From Bradyrhizobium sp. NAS80.1 (GTDB lineage Bacteria > Pseudomonadota > Alphaproteobacteria > Rhizobiales > Xanthobacteraceae), in assembly GCF_001908205.1 (NCBI RefSeq), contig NZ_LGHL01000148.1, positions 1-33,922 of the forward strand: a stretch of 33,922 bases of DNA. Reading direction: 5' to 3'. The notes beneath the pieces are model-generated. The model made no database searches. It saw only the letters and a program-made list of their open reading frames with translations, and was not told the origin of the DNA. The position numbers and the translations under genes are program-made. Below, piece by piece: positions 6,943 through 16,530 of the stretch. Each line of letters starts with the position of its first letter. Positions within the stretch are counted from its first letter, which is position 1.

Positions 6943-8661
6943 ATGAGCACCCCTGATCTCGTGATCCGCGGCGGCACCGTTGCGGATGGCCACGGCGGCG
7001 AGCTGTTCGAGGCTGACGTCGCCATCACCGGCGGCAAGATCAGCGAGGTCGGAAAGGTCTCGGCCAAGGGCCGCGAGGAGATCGACGCCCGAGGCAAGCT
7101 GGTGACGCCGGGTTTCGTCGACGTCCACACCCATTACGACGGCCAGGTCACCTGGAGCCAGGACATCACGCCGTCGTCGCAGAACGGTGTCACCACCGCG
7201 ATCATGGGCAATTGCGGCGTCGGCTTTGCGCCGTGCAAGCCCTCCGACCACACGCGCCTGATCCAGCTCATGGAGGGCGTCGAGGATATTCCCGAGCCCG
7301 TGCTCAGCGCCGGAATCCCCTGGGCGTGGGAGAGCTTTCCGGACTACATGAACTGGCTTTCCAAGCGCGACTTCGACATCGATGTCGGCGCGCAGCTGCC
7401 GCATGCTGCGCTGCGCGTCTATGTCATGGGCGAGCGCGGCGCGCGCCGCGATCCCTCGACCGCCGAGGACAATGCGGCGATGGCGAAGCTCGCGGGCGAG
7501 GCGGTGCGGTCGGGCGCGCTCGGCTTCTCGACCTCACGCACGCTCAACCACCGCACCTCGACCGGCGATTTCACGCCGACGCTGAAGGCGGGCGAGGACG
7601 AGCTCACCGCGATTGCCGGCGCGATGCACCGCGAGGGCCGCAGCGTGCTGCAATTCGTGCTCGATCTCTCCACCATCCACGAAGACCTGCCGATGATGCT
7701 GCGGGTGGCGGATACCACGAAATGCCCGATCTCGTTCTCGATCACCCAGAACGATAAGTCACCGCAACGCTGGCGCCAGACGCTGGACGAGATCAATGCG
7801 GCAGCCCGGCGCGGCCTCTCAATCACCGCGCAGATCGCCGCGCGTCCCGTCGGCCTGCTGCTCGGGCTAGAGCTGTCGCGCAATCCGTTCCAGACTCATC
7901 CAAGCTACAAGGCGATCGCGCATCTGCCGCTGAAGGAGCGGCTGGCGCGGCTGCATCAGCCGGAGGTGCGCAAGGCGATTCTAACCGAGACGGCGACCGC
8001 GACCGACGATCCGCTGTTCTTCCGGCCCAACTACGACAAGATGTTCCTGCTCGGCGATCCCCCGGATTACGAGCAGCCGCCGGAGAACGCGCTCGGACCG
8101 CAGGCGCGCAAGCAGGGCCGGCAGCCGGAGGAGCTCGCATATGAAGCGATGCTCTCGGACGAGGGCCGCGGCATGCTGTACGTGCCGTTCCTCAACTATT
8201 CTGACGGCAATCTCGATGCGACGCGCGAGATGCTGATCGATCCGCAATCGGTGCCCGGCCTTTCCGACGGCGGCGCGCATTGCGGCATCATCTGCGATGC
8301 CAGCTTCCCGACCTATCTGCTGACGCACTGGACACGCGACCGCAAGCGCGGCGAGAAGCTCACGATTCCGTTCGTGGTCGCGGCACAGTCACGCAAGACG
8401 GCACTGTCGGTCGGCCTCACCGATCGCGGCCTGATTGCGCCCGGCTACAAGGCCGACGTCAACGTGATCGACTACGACCGGCTGCACCTGCATCCGCCGA
8501 AGGTGCACTACGATTTGCCGGTCGGCGGGCGACGGCTGTTGCAGGATGTCGACGGCTATGAAGCGACCATCGTGTCGGGCGTGGTGACGCGGCGGCAGGG
8601 TGAGGCGACGGGACGCCGGCCGGGCAAGCTGATTCGTGGTGCGCAGGGGATGGTGCAGTAG
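6943..8661 (+). CDS. Amidohydrolase of the N-acyl-D-amino-acid deacylase type
   Basis: 572-residue cytoplasmic metal-dependent amidohydrolase of the D-aminoacylase group (COG3653), which cleaves N-acyl groups from D-amino acids or related amides. Visible: the N-terminal beta-sandwich part DLVIRGGTVADG; VHTHYDGQ (His62, His64) at the end of strand 1; NCGVGFAPC with Cys91, the place of the metal-bridging cysteine of D-aminoacylases; and LSDGGAHCG (Asp442), the catalytic aspartate motif. The C-terminal sandwich returns at APGYKADVNVIDYD. The start has GGAAGGA at 6931-6937 with ideal spacing. It is alone, with directly repeated elements on both sides. Substrate is unknown; related annotations include dihydroorotase-like and D-glutamate deacylase proteins. 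Confidence 0.88.
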   Translation: MSTPDLVIRGGTVADGHGGELFEADVAITGGKISEVGKVSAKGREEIDARGKLVTPGFVDVHTHYDGQVTWSQDITPSSQNGVTTAIMGNCGVGFAPCKPSDHTRLIQLMEGVEDIPEPVLSAGIPWAWESFPDYMNWLSKRDFDIDVGAQLPHAALRVYVMGERGARRDPSTAEDNAAMAKLAGEAVRSGALGFSTSRTLNHRTSTGDFTPTLKAGEDELTAIAGAMHREGRSVLQFVLDLSTIHEDLPMMLRVADTTKCPISFSITQNDKSPQRWRQTLDEINAAARRGLSITAQIAARPVGLLLGLELSRNPFQTHPSYKAIAHLPLKERLARLHQPEVRKAILTETATATDDPLFFRPNYDKMFLLGDPPDYEQPPENALGPQARKQGRQPEELAYEAMLSDEGRGMLYVPFLNYSDGNLDATREMLIDPQSVPGLSDGGAHCGIICDASFPTYLLTHWTRDRKRGEKLTIPFVVAAQSRKTALSVGLTDRGLIAPGYKADVNVIDYDRLHLHPPKVHYDLPVGGRRLLQDVDGYEATIVSGVVTRRQGEATGRRPGKLIRGAQGMVQ

Positions 8662-8705
8662 GCCTAGCTGTACTTGAGGCGCGAATGCGCCTCACAGACC
8701 TCGGT

Positions 8706-8872
8706 GTCGTCCCGCGCACGCGGGGACCCATAACCCCAGGGAGAAGTTGTGGTGCGAAGGGTAACTCCGAATCTTCGCTAAACCACTTCCTGTGGCTATC
8801 GCGACGAGCGCAAGCGCTCGCGCGGGGGGTCCCGGATCGGCGCTCAGCTTCGCTGCGCTTGTCCGGGACGAC
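8706..8872. repeat. Intergenic palindromic repeat, family A (copy 3)
   Basis: Bounded by gtcgtccc (8706-8713) and gggacgac (8865-8872). It has the same order of internal landmarks as copy 2 and the same orientation, including the cccataaccccagggag segment and the block 8798-8838, which differs from 6837-6876 by a single extra G. It lies between two convergent genes, 45 nt after the amidohydrolase stop and 30 nt from the MFS stop. Confidence 0.87.
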
Positions 8873-8902
8873 AGTTGTGATTGGGGCCGGCAGCGCCGCC
8901 CC

Positions 8903-10252
8903 TTACGTCGGCGAGACCGCGCTCTCCAGTGCCGCGGCCTGCGGGGCGGCACCACGGGTCAGCCTGGCTTTTTCCGTGTTCGGCCAGAGCAGGAGCAGAC
9001 CGATGACACCGGAGGCAACCATGACCACCGCGTTGATGGTGAAGCCGGTCATGTAGCCGTCCAGCATGCTTCCGGCGCGCTGGATCACGGTGCCCATCAC
9101 GCTCGGCGCAATGATGCCGGAGAGCGTGTTGAGCGCGCCGTAGATCGCGATGACCGCGCCGCGCTGCGACGCCGGGGTAAACTCGCCGAGCATCGGCGGG
9201 CAGACGACGTAGATCGCACCGCACAGGCCGGAGCCGATGACGAGCAGTGCGAGCTGGAGGCCTGCGCCCTGAACGTGCGGCATCGTCGCCAGGAACAGGC
9301 CACCGATGACCAGCGGTACCGAGCCGAGCACGCCGCGCGAAACGCGCGTGCTGTAACCGCGCGCCATCATCACCTGCGAGATCCACCCTGTGAGGAGGAC
9401 GATGGTGGCGCCGAACACCCAGGGCAGGATCGAGATGAAGCCGGCCTGGCTCTGCGAGAAACCAAGACCCTTGATGATGAAGGGCGTGAACCAGGTGAGC
9501 CCCAGCGACAACGCCCAATAGGCGCCGAAGGTCGCGATCACGCAGCCGACGAAGGTCCGTGAGGTCAGAAGCTGCACGTACGGGATTTTCGGCTCGGTGA
9601 CGGCGAGGACCTGCGTGTCCTCCAGCGGGCCTTCCTTGCCGAGCGCGAGCCAGGCACAGACCCAGATCAGCCCGACGACGCCGAGCGCGCCGAAGGCGTA
9701 ATGCCAGGAGTGGTTGACGATCACCCAGTTCAGCGCGGGCACGGCGAGGATGACGCCGAAGGCCGAACCCTGCGACAGGATCGCGGTCGGCAACGTGCGC
9801 TTCTCGTCGGGAAACCATTTGTAGATGGCGTGCGCGGCGACCGAGAAGGCCGGCCCTTCGCCTGCGCCCAGCACGATGCGGCAGATCAAGAGCGTGGTGA
9901 AAGAGACGGTGCCGACCATCGGAAACTGCGCCAGCGCCCAGATCACCGCCAGCGTCAGCAGCACCCAGCGCGTCGGCACCTTGTTGACGATGAAACCGAC
10001 CACGATGGCCGAGATCGAGAACAGGAAGAAGAACGAGGAGCCGAGCAGGCCGAATTGCTCGGCGTCGAGCTTCATATCTGTCATGATCGGCACACCGGCG
10101 AGACCGACGACGATCTTGTCGGCGAAGTTCACGACCATGAAGAGAAAAAGGAGAAAAGTGACTGTCCAGGCGCCCTTTGGCGTTTCCTTCGTTATTGCCT
10201 TGGACACCCCTGCCGTCCTGCCCGCCGCATTGGGCGTTCCCTGAGCGCTCAT
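8903..10252 (-). CDS. MFS transporter, anion:cation symporter (ACS)-like
   Basis: 449-residue membrane protein with about 12 hydrophobic helices. The opening TFLLFLFMVVNFADKIVVG, the helix 4 region RIVLGAGEGPAF and the following AIYKWFPDEKR are typical of the ACS branch of MFS (hexuronate, phthalate, tartrate and similar organic anions). It likely imports an organic acid at the inner membrane; the substrate is not readable. The start at 10252 gives MSAQGTPNAAG with GGAGAAT directly upstream (10253-10260). The frame stays open to 10543, but that extension is cysteine-rich, overlaps the divergent ATPase gene and lacks family character. Transcribed divergently from the Att-like operon, with 144 nt between. 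Confidence 0.88.
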   Translation of the reverse strand: MSAQGTPNAAGRTAGVSKAITKETPKGAWTVTFLLFLFMVVNFADKIVVGLAGVPIMTDMKLDAEQFGLLGSSFFFLFSISAIVVGFIVNKVPTRWVLLTLAVIWALAQFPMVGTVSFTTLLICRIVLGAGEGPAFSVAAHAIYKWFPDEKRTLPTAILSQGSAFGVILAVPALNWVIVNHSWHYAFGALGVVGLIWVCAWLALGKEGPLEDTQVLAVTEPKIPYVQLLTSRTFVGCVIATFGAYWALSLGLTWFTPFIIKGLGFSQSQAGFISILPWVFGATIVLLTGWISQVMMARGYSTRVSRGVLGSVPLVIGGLFLATMPHVQGAGLQLALLVIGSGLCGAIYVVCPPMLGEFTPASQRGAVIAIYGALNTLSGIIAPSVMGTVIQRAGSMLDGYMTGFTINAVVMVASGVIGLLLLWPNTEKARLTRGAAPQAAALESAVSPT

Positions 10253-10396
10253 TATTCTCCCCACATGTCCTTTTTGGCACTTTTTGATTTGGCCGTTTTG
10301 AGAGCTAACAACGGGTTCGAGGCCAACGCAACCCCGGCATTTCCACTGCAAGTGTGCTACGCAGCATTGAGTTAATTCCGTCCGGCGCCATCGATC

Positions 10397-11046
<650 letters not shown>

Positions 11047-11050
<4 letters not shown>

Positions 11051-13509
11051 GGCGCGCGCTGTGGGTCCTCGCGGTACTCTTGAGCCATTGGCGGCGGCAC
11101 AAGATGCAGTTCGCAACGCTCCTGATCGGGCTGATCGCGGCGACCGCGCTGTGGAGCGGCGTACAGGCGATCAACCAGCAGGCCCGCAACGCCTATGACC
11201 GCGCCGCGGCGACGTTCGGCGGCGCGCGCACGGCAATGCTGGTCGCGCCTGATACCGCGACCTTTCCGCAGGAGCTGTTCGTCAGGCTGAGGCGCGCGGG
11301 CTGGCCGGTCTCGCCGGCTCTGGAAGGCCGCATTCAACTCAACGGACACTCGGTGCGGCTGCTCGGGATTGAGCCGATCACGCTGCCGGCCGATGTCGGC
11401 AATGCGCCGCGCCTTGGCGCCTCGGACTTAAGCAGCTTCGTTGCGCCGCCGGGCCAGACGCTGGTGGCGCGGGAGACGCTGGCCGATCTGCAGGAGCAAG
11501 AGGGCGCAGCACTGCCGATCAGCAGCGGCGCGAAGCTGCCGCCGCTGCACGTGCTGCCGCAGCTCGTGCCCGGCGTGCTCGTGGTCGACATCGGCGTGGC
11601 GCAGCGGCTGCTGAACAAGCCGGATCAGGTGTCGCGGCTCCTGATAGGCAAGCCGAGGGGCAAACCCGCACCACTGGCCAGCATCGTCGGCGACCAGCTG
11701 CAGCGGGTCGAGCCGAATGCGGAGACGGAGCTGGAGCGTCTCACCGACAGCTTCCATCTCAATCTCACCGCTTTCGGCCTGCTGTCGTTCTTCGTCGGCC
11801 TCTTCATCGTCAACTCGGCCGTCGGCCTCGCCTTCGAGCAGCGGCTGCCGATGCTGCGCACGCTGCGGGCCTGCGGCGCGTCGGCGCGGCTGGTCAACAC
11901 GGTGCTCGTGATCGAGCTGGTGGCGCTGGCACTCATCGCCGGGCTGATCGGGCTCGCCTGCGGCTATTTCATCGCGGCAGCGCTGTTGCCCGACGTGGCA
12001 GCGTCGCTGCGCGGGCTCTATGGCGCGCAGATTCCGGGGCAGCTTTCGCTGCGACCGGAATGGTGGCTCGCCGGCATCGGCATCAGCATCGCCGGTGCGA
12101 TCGTCGCGGCCGCGACCAGCCTGATCAAGGCGATCAGGATGCCCGTGCTGGCGACAGCGCAGCCGCGCGCCTGGCAACAGAGGCAGCGCCGATGGCTGAT
12201 CCTGCAAAGTCTTGCCGCCTGCGCCGTGTTCGCGGTCGCGCTGCTGCTGCTCCGCTACGGCGTGTCGCTGGTCGCGGGCTTCGGCGTGCTCGCGGCGCTG
12301 ATGCTGGGCGCGGCGCTGATCCTGCCGGCGCTGCTCGACATCCTCCTGCTCATGGGCCAGCGCGCCGCGCGCAAGCCGCTCGCGCAGTGGTTCTGGGCCG
12401 ACAGCCGGCAACAGCTCTCCGGGCTATCGCTGGCGCTGATGGCGCTGCTGCTCGCCCTCGCCGTCAATGTCGGCGTCTCCACCATGGTGGAAACCTTCAG
12501 CCGCACCTTCATCGGCTGGCTCGACGGGCGGCTCGCGGCCGACGTCTACATCAGCGCTTCCGACAATGCGCAAGGCGTTGCGATCCGCAACTGGCTGAAG
12601 GAGCGTAGCGACGTCCAGGCGATCCTCTCGGGCGGGCGCGCCGAGGCGCAAGTCGAGGGACAGCCGGTGGAGTTGCTCGGCCTGCCCGACCACGCGCTCT
12701 ATCGCGAGCGCTGGCCGCTGCTGGAGACCGCGCCACGCGCCTGGACGCAGCTCGTGCCCGGCAATGCCGCCTTCATCAGCGAGCAGTTGAGCCGCCGCCT
12801 CAATGTCCGTGTCGGCGATGTCATTGAAGTGCCGGCACCGGGCGGGACCTGGGAGCTCGACATCGTCGGCATCTATGCCGACTACGGCAACCCCAGGGGC
12901 CAGCTCGCCGTCAATGTCGCGGCGCTGATCCGGCACTTCCCGCAAACGCCGCGGACGCGGATCGGCCTCATCGTCGCAAGGGAGAATATCCCCGGCCTGA
13001 TCGCGGCGCTGCATAAGCAGTTCGCGCTCGACGACCGCAGCGTTGCCGACCAGGCGACGGTGAAGGCGGAGTCGATCCGCATCTTCAACCGCACATTTGC
13101 GGTCACTTCCGCCTTGAATGCCTTCACGCTCGGCGTCGCCGGCATCGCGCTGCTGACCAGCCTTCTGACACTAGCGAATTCGCGCCTGCCACAGCTCGCG
13201 CCACTCTGGGCGATCGGCATCACGCGGCCGCGCCTTGCGGCGATCGAATTGGCCAAGACGCTTTCGGTTGCGCTGTTCACGTCGCTATTGGCGGTGCCGC
13301 TCGGGCTCGCGGTCGCGTGGTGCCTGATCGCGATCGTCAATGTGAAGGCGTTCGGCTGGCGGCTGCCATTCCACGTATTTCCGCTGCAACTGGCCGAGCT
13401 GGTCGCGGTGGCGCTGTTCGCCTCGCTGCTTGCCGCGCTGCTGCCGGTCGCGCGGCTGGCGCGGATGCAGCCGGCGAACCTCGTCAAGGTGTTTGCCAAT
13501 GAGCGCTGA
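11047..13509 (+). CDS. FtsX-type ABC permease, fused two-module (AttFG-like)
   Basis: 820-residue permease. One membrane segment near residues 15-35 is followed by a large periplasmic domain (about 40-235) and three helices near 239-260, 283-310 and 338-358. A further group lies near 384-425 and 458-475, then a second periplasmic domain (about 480-685) and three helices near 690-712, 738-765 and 782-803. This is two FtsX/MacB-like modules in one chain, equal to an AttF+AttG pair or a LolC/LolE pair. Such permeases usually act on lipids or lipoproteins by mechanical work rather than classical import. It is coupled to the ATPase by a 4-nt overlap and overlaps the downstream attH-like gene by 11 nt. 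Confidence 0.88.
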
Positions 13510-14581
13510 GAGGATATCGCGGCGCGCTTTCGCCGCTGGCATCGCCGCGCTCGCTCTCGCAGACCGCGCCGGTGCGCAAGGCTATGCCGGGCTCGGCGAG
13601 ACCGCCGACGGCTTCGCGAAGGTGGTGCCGGGAAAAATATTCACCTTCCCCGCCGATCACGGACCGCATCCGGAGTTTCGCATCGAGTGGTGGTATCTCA
13701 CGGCGAACCTAGTCGACAGCAGTGGCGCAGCTTGCGGCCTGCAATGGACACTGTTCCGCCAGGCGACGCAGCCGGGCCTGCAAGGCGAGGGCTGGGCCAA
13801 TCAGCAGGTGTGGATGGGACATGCGGCGGTGACGCGCGCGGATACGCATCGCTTCAACGAAACGTTTTCACGCGGCGGGATCGGCCAGGCTGGCGTCACG
13901 GCGAAACCGTTTGCGGCCTGGATCGACGATTGGGAGATGAAAGGGTCCGAGCGCACTGATGATCGCACGCTTGCGCCCTTGACGTTGAAAGCGTCCGGCA
14001 CAGACTTCAGCTATGCGCTCACGCTCGAAGCTGATCGCTCAGTAGTGCTGCAAGGCGACGGCGGCTACAGCCGCAAGTCGGAGCGCGGGCAGTCGTCGTA
14101 TTATTACAGCCAGCCGTTCTACCGCGCGCGCGGCACGCTCACCATCGACGACAAGCCGGTCGATGTCTCCGGCCAGGCCTGGATGGACCGCGAATGGAGC
14201 AGCCAGCCGCTCGATGCCGACCAGACCGGCTGGGACTGGTTCTCGTTGCATCTGCCGGGCGACGAAAAGCTGATGCTGTACCGGCTGCGCCAGAAGGATG
14301 GCCGCGCCAACCTGCTCGGCAACTGGATTACGCCTGATGGTCGCTCCGCCGAGATCAAGGACGCCGGCAACAGCCTCACGCCGCTGGCGACGACCGACAT
14401 CGGCGGCCGCAAGATACCGACGTCGTGGCGTGTGAACCTTCCCGCCCGTGGTCTTGCCATCGAGACCACGCCGCTCAACCCGCGAAGCTGGATGGGAACC
14501 GGCTTCTCCTATTGGGAGGGGCCGATAAGCTTTGCAGGCAGCCACACGGGAATCGGCTATCTGGAGATGACGGGATACTGA
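13499..14581 (+). CDS. AttH/CrtC-like lipocalin-domain protein, Tat-exported
   Basis: 360 residues with a twin-arginine-like leader (ISRRAFAAGIAALALA, mature near residue 27). The rest is the double lipocalin-like fold of the AttH / hydroxyneurosporene synthase family: HPEFRIEWWYLTANL near 59-73, the GLQWTLFRQ strand, and DREWSSQPL with GWDWFSLHL near 225-245. Carotenoid hydratases (CrtC) belong to the same superfamily, but nothing else carotenoid-related lies nearby. The ABC neighbours make an AttH-type periplasmic partner more likely. It starts inside the permease gene (11-nt overlap). The Tat leader implies folding before export. The ligand is unknown. Confidence 0.85.
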   Translation: MSAERISRRAFAAGIAALALADRAGAQGYAGLGETADGFAKVVPGKIFTFPADHGPHPEFRIEWWYLTANLVDSSGAACGLQWTLFRQATQPGLQGEGWANQQVWMGHAAVTRADTHRFNETFSRGGIGQAGVTAKPFAAWIDDWEMKGSERTDDRTLAPLTLKASGTDFSYALTLEADRSVVLQGDGGYSRKSERGQSSYYYSQPFYRARGTLTIDDKPVDVSGQAWMDREWSSQPLDADQTGWDWFSLHLPGDEKLMLYRLRQKDGRANLLGNWITPDGRSAEIKDAGNSLTPLATTDIGGRKIPTSWRVNLPARGLAIETTPLNPRSWMGTGFSYWEGPISFAGSHTGIGYLEMTGY

Positions 14582-14604
14582 CAACAGCAATGGGGAACGC
14601 TGCG

Positions 14605-14997
14605 ATGTACCATAATACGGCGATCGTCACCTGCCTTGCCGTGGCATTCTATTTCTTCACCTCGACGCAGGTCGCACGTGCGCGCGCTCGCTACGGCGTG
14701 AAGCTGCCGGCGATATCGGGCAATGCGGACTTCGAACGCATATTCCGCATCCAGATGAATACGCTGGAATGGATGCCGATCTTCCTGCCGTCGCTGTGGC
14801 TGTTCGCGATCTACATCAGCGACGCCGCCGCGGCAGCGGTGGGCCTCGTCTGGATCATCGGCCGCATCGTGTATTTCATCGGCTATCGCGAGGCCGTCGC
14901 AAAGCGCAGCCCGGGTTTTGCGATCCAGGCGTTTGCCTGCATTGTCCTCTGGTTCGGCGCAACCGGCGCCGTGGTGTGGCGCGCGCTCCATCCCTGA
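14605..14997 (+). CDS. MAPEG family membrane protein
   Basis: 130 residues with four hydrophobic segments. The region NADFERIFRIQMNTLEW carries the ER..R.Q.NTLE signature of MAPEG proteins (membrane-associated proteins in eicosanoid and glutathione metabolism); bacterial members are often glutathione-dependent transferases or peroxidases. ATG 14605 is preferred because GGGGAA (14593-14598) is well spaced; an ATG at 14590 would add five residues. It begins 23 nt after the attH-like gene on the same strand, so it may be co-transcribed. A perfect hairpin follows at 15004. The chemical role is not known. Confidence 0.86.
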   Translation: MYHNTAIVTCLAVAFYFFTSTQVARARARYGVKLPAISGNADFERIFRIQMNTLEWMPIFLPSLWLFAIYISDAAAAAVGLVWIIGRIVYFIGYREAVAKRSPGFAIQAFACIVLWFGATGAVVWRALHP

Positions 14998-15003
14998 AAC
15001 GCA

Positions 15004-15031
15004 GAAATGCCGCGCATCAGCGCGGCATTTC
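15004..15031. terminator. Bidirectional terminator hairpin
   Basis: A perfect 12-bp stem, gaaatgccgcgc (15004-15015) and gcgcggcatttc (15020-15031), closes a 4-nt loop. The TTT and AAA tracts sit at the stem ends, giving a U-rich 3' side in both directions. It lies exactly between the convergent MAPEG gene (stop 14997) and the minus-strand binding-protein gene (stop 15050). Confidence 0.8.
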
Positions 15032-15049
15032 GCTTGATCGAGGCAACCG

Positions 15050-16243
15050 TTACTTTGTCAGCGGGCAGCCGCTTTCCTTGGCGGTGAAGAACGCCTTGTC
15101 GCCGGGGACGGTGGCGAGCAGCTTGTAATAGTCCCAGGGCTTCTTCGATTCCGAGGGCTTTTTGACCTCGAACAGATACATGTCGTGGACCATGCGGCCG
15201 TTCTCCAAGACCTTGCCGCCCTGCGCGAAGTCGTCGTTGACAGGAAGCTCCTTCAGCTTCTTTGCGACGGCATCCGGATCCTTGGTGCCGGCCGCCTTGA
15301 CCGCCTTCAGATAGCTCAGCGTCGCCGAATAGGTGCCGGCATGGATCATGCTCGGCATCCGCCCGGTCCGCTTCAGGAAGCGTTCGCCGAGATTGCGGGT
15401 GCGGTCATTGAGATCCCAGTAATAGCCCTCGGTCAGCACGAGGCCTTGAGCAGCCTGCAGACCCAGGCCATTCACCTCGGCGAGCGTCATCAAGAGGCCT
15501 GCGAGCTTCTGGCCGCCGGAGACGATGCCGAACTCGGACGCCTGCTTGATCGAGTTGGTGGTGTCGAGGCCGGCATTGGCAAGGCCGACGATCTTGGCCT
15601 TCGAGCTCTGCGCCTGGAGCAGGAAGGAGGAGAAGTCCGAGGAGTTGAGGGGAACACGGACCGAGCCCACCACTTTGCCGCCGTTGGCGGTGACGATCTC
15701 GCTGGTGTCCTTTTCCAGCGCATAGCCGAAGGCGTAGTCGGCAGTGAGGAAGAACCAGGTGTCGCCGCCGGCCTTGGTGAGCGCGCCGCCGGTGCCGACG
15801 CCGAGCGCGCGGGTGTCATAGGCCCAGTGGAAGCCATAGGGCTGGCAGGCATCGCCGGTGAGGCGCGAGGTCGCGGCGCCCACCACGATGTCGATCTTCT
15901 TCTTTTCCTTGGAGAGCTCGTGGATCGCGAGCGCGACGGAGGAGGTCGTCAGCTCTGTGATCATGTCGACGTTCTCGACGTCGTACCAGCGCCGCGCGAT
16001 CGAGGTCGCAAGGTCCGGCTTGTTCTGGTGGTCGGCAGTGACGAGCTCGATCTTCTGGCCCAAGACCTCGCCGCCGAAGTCCTCGATCGCCATCTTGGCG
16101 GCTTCGACCGACCATTTGCCGCCATAATCGGCATAGACGCCTGACTGGTCGTTGAGGATGCCGATCTTGACGCCTTGCGCGGAGGCCGGCGCAGCCAGCA
16201 GCAGGGCCGACGTTGCGACAGCGGCCAAAAGTGCTGATTTCAT
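15050..16243 (-). CDS. ABC transporter substrate-binding protein, branched-chain amino acid (LivJ) type
   Basis: 397 residues with a Sec signal peptide (MKSALLAAVATSALLLAAPASAQ, mature near 23). It is a type I periplasmic-binding fold of the Peripla_BP_6 family: VKIGILNDQSGVYADYGG at the start of the mature chain is the typical ligand-loop motif. Proteins of this clade are common in multiple copies in rhizobial genomes and bind hydrophobic amino acids, amides or aromatic acids. The ribosome site GGGAG lies 8-9 nt before the ATG. No cognate permease or ATPase genes are adjacent, so it must share a transporter encoded elsewhere or beyond this locus. The ligand is unknown. Confidence 0.9.
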   Translation of the reverse strand: MKSALLAAVATSALLLAAPASAQGVKIGILNDQSGVYADYGGKWSVEAAKMAIEDFGGEVLGQKIELVTADHQNKPDLATSIARRWYDVENVDMITELTTSSVALAIHELSKEKKKIDIVVGAATSRLTGDACQPYGFHWAYDTRALGVGTGGALTKAGGDTWFFLTADYAFGYALEKDTSEIVTANGGKVVGSVRVPLNSSDFSSFLLQAQSSKAKIVGLANAGLDTTNSIKQASEFGIVSGGQKLAGLLMTLAEVNGLGLQAAQGLVLTEGYYWDLNDRTRNLGERFLKRTGRMPSMIHAGTYSATLSYLKAVKAAGTKDPDAVAKKLKELPVNDDFAQGGKVLENGRMVHDMYLFEVKKPSESKKPWDYYKLLATVPGDKAFFTAKESGCPLTK

Positions 16244-16359
16244 TTGTTAGCTCCCAGCAGTGCTCTGTTTTGAAATCGCGCGGATACTAGTGAAGAACCC
16301 CGCGCGTGCCCATCCATTGCATGTTGGTCGTTAGTATGAAGGCGATGCCACAAATGGCT

Positions 16360-16492
16360 GTCGTCCCGGACAAGCGCAGAGCAGATCCGGGCCCCATGAC
16401 CACAGGGAGCGGTTTTGCGAAGACTCGCGGTTACCAGCTTCGCGCCAAAACTCCTCCCTGGGGGTATGGGTCCCCGCGTTCGCGGGGACGAC
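16360..16492. repeat. Intergenic palindromic repeat, family A (copy 4, opposite orientation)
   Basis: Bounded by gtcgtccc (16360-16367) and gggacgac (16485-16492). Compared with copies 2 and 3 it is inverted: the ggacaagcgcagagcagatccggg end comes first as shorter pieces, and gggtccccgcg/cgcggggac comes last. It lies between the start of the binding-protein gene and the 3' end of the RND pump gene. Confidence 0.82.
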
Positions 16493-16530
16493 AGCGAGGA
16501 TTTGGATACGACGGTGGCCATCACCGACAA

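Noticed and set aside
13499..14581. A carotenoid 1,2-hydratase (CrtC) function for the lipocalin-domain gene
   Set aside because: The fold family is shared, but there are no carotenoid genes nearby and the ABC partners fit the AttH type better.
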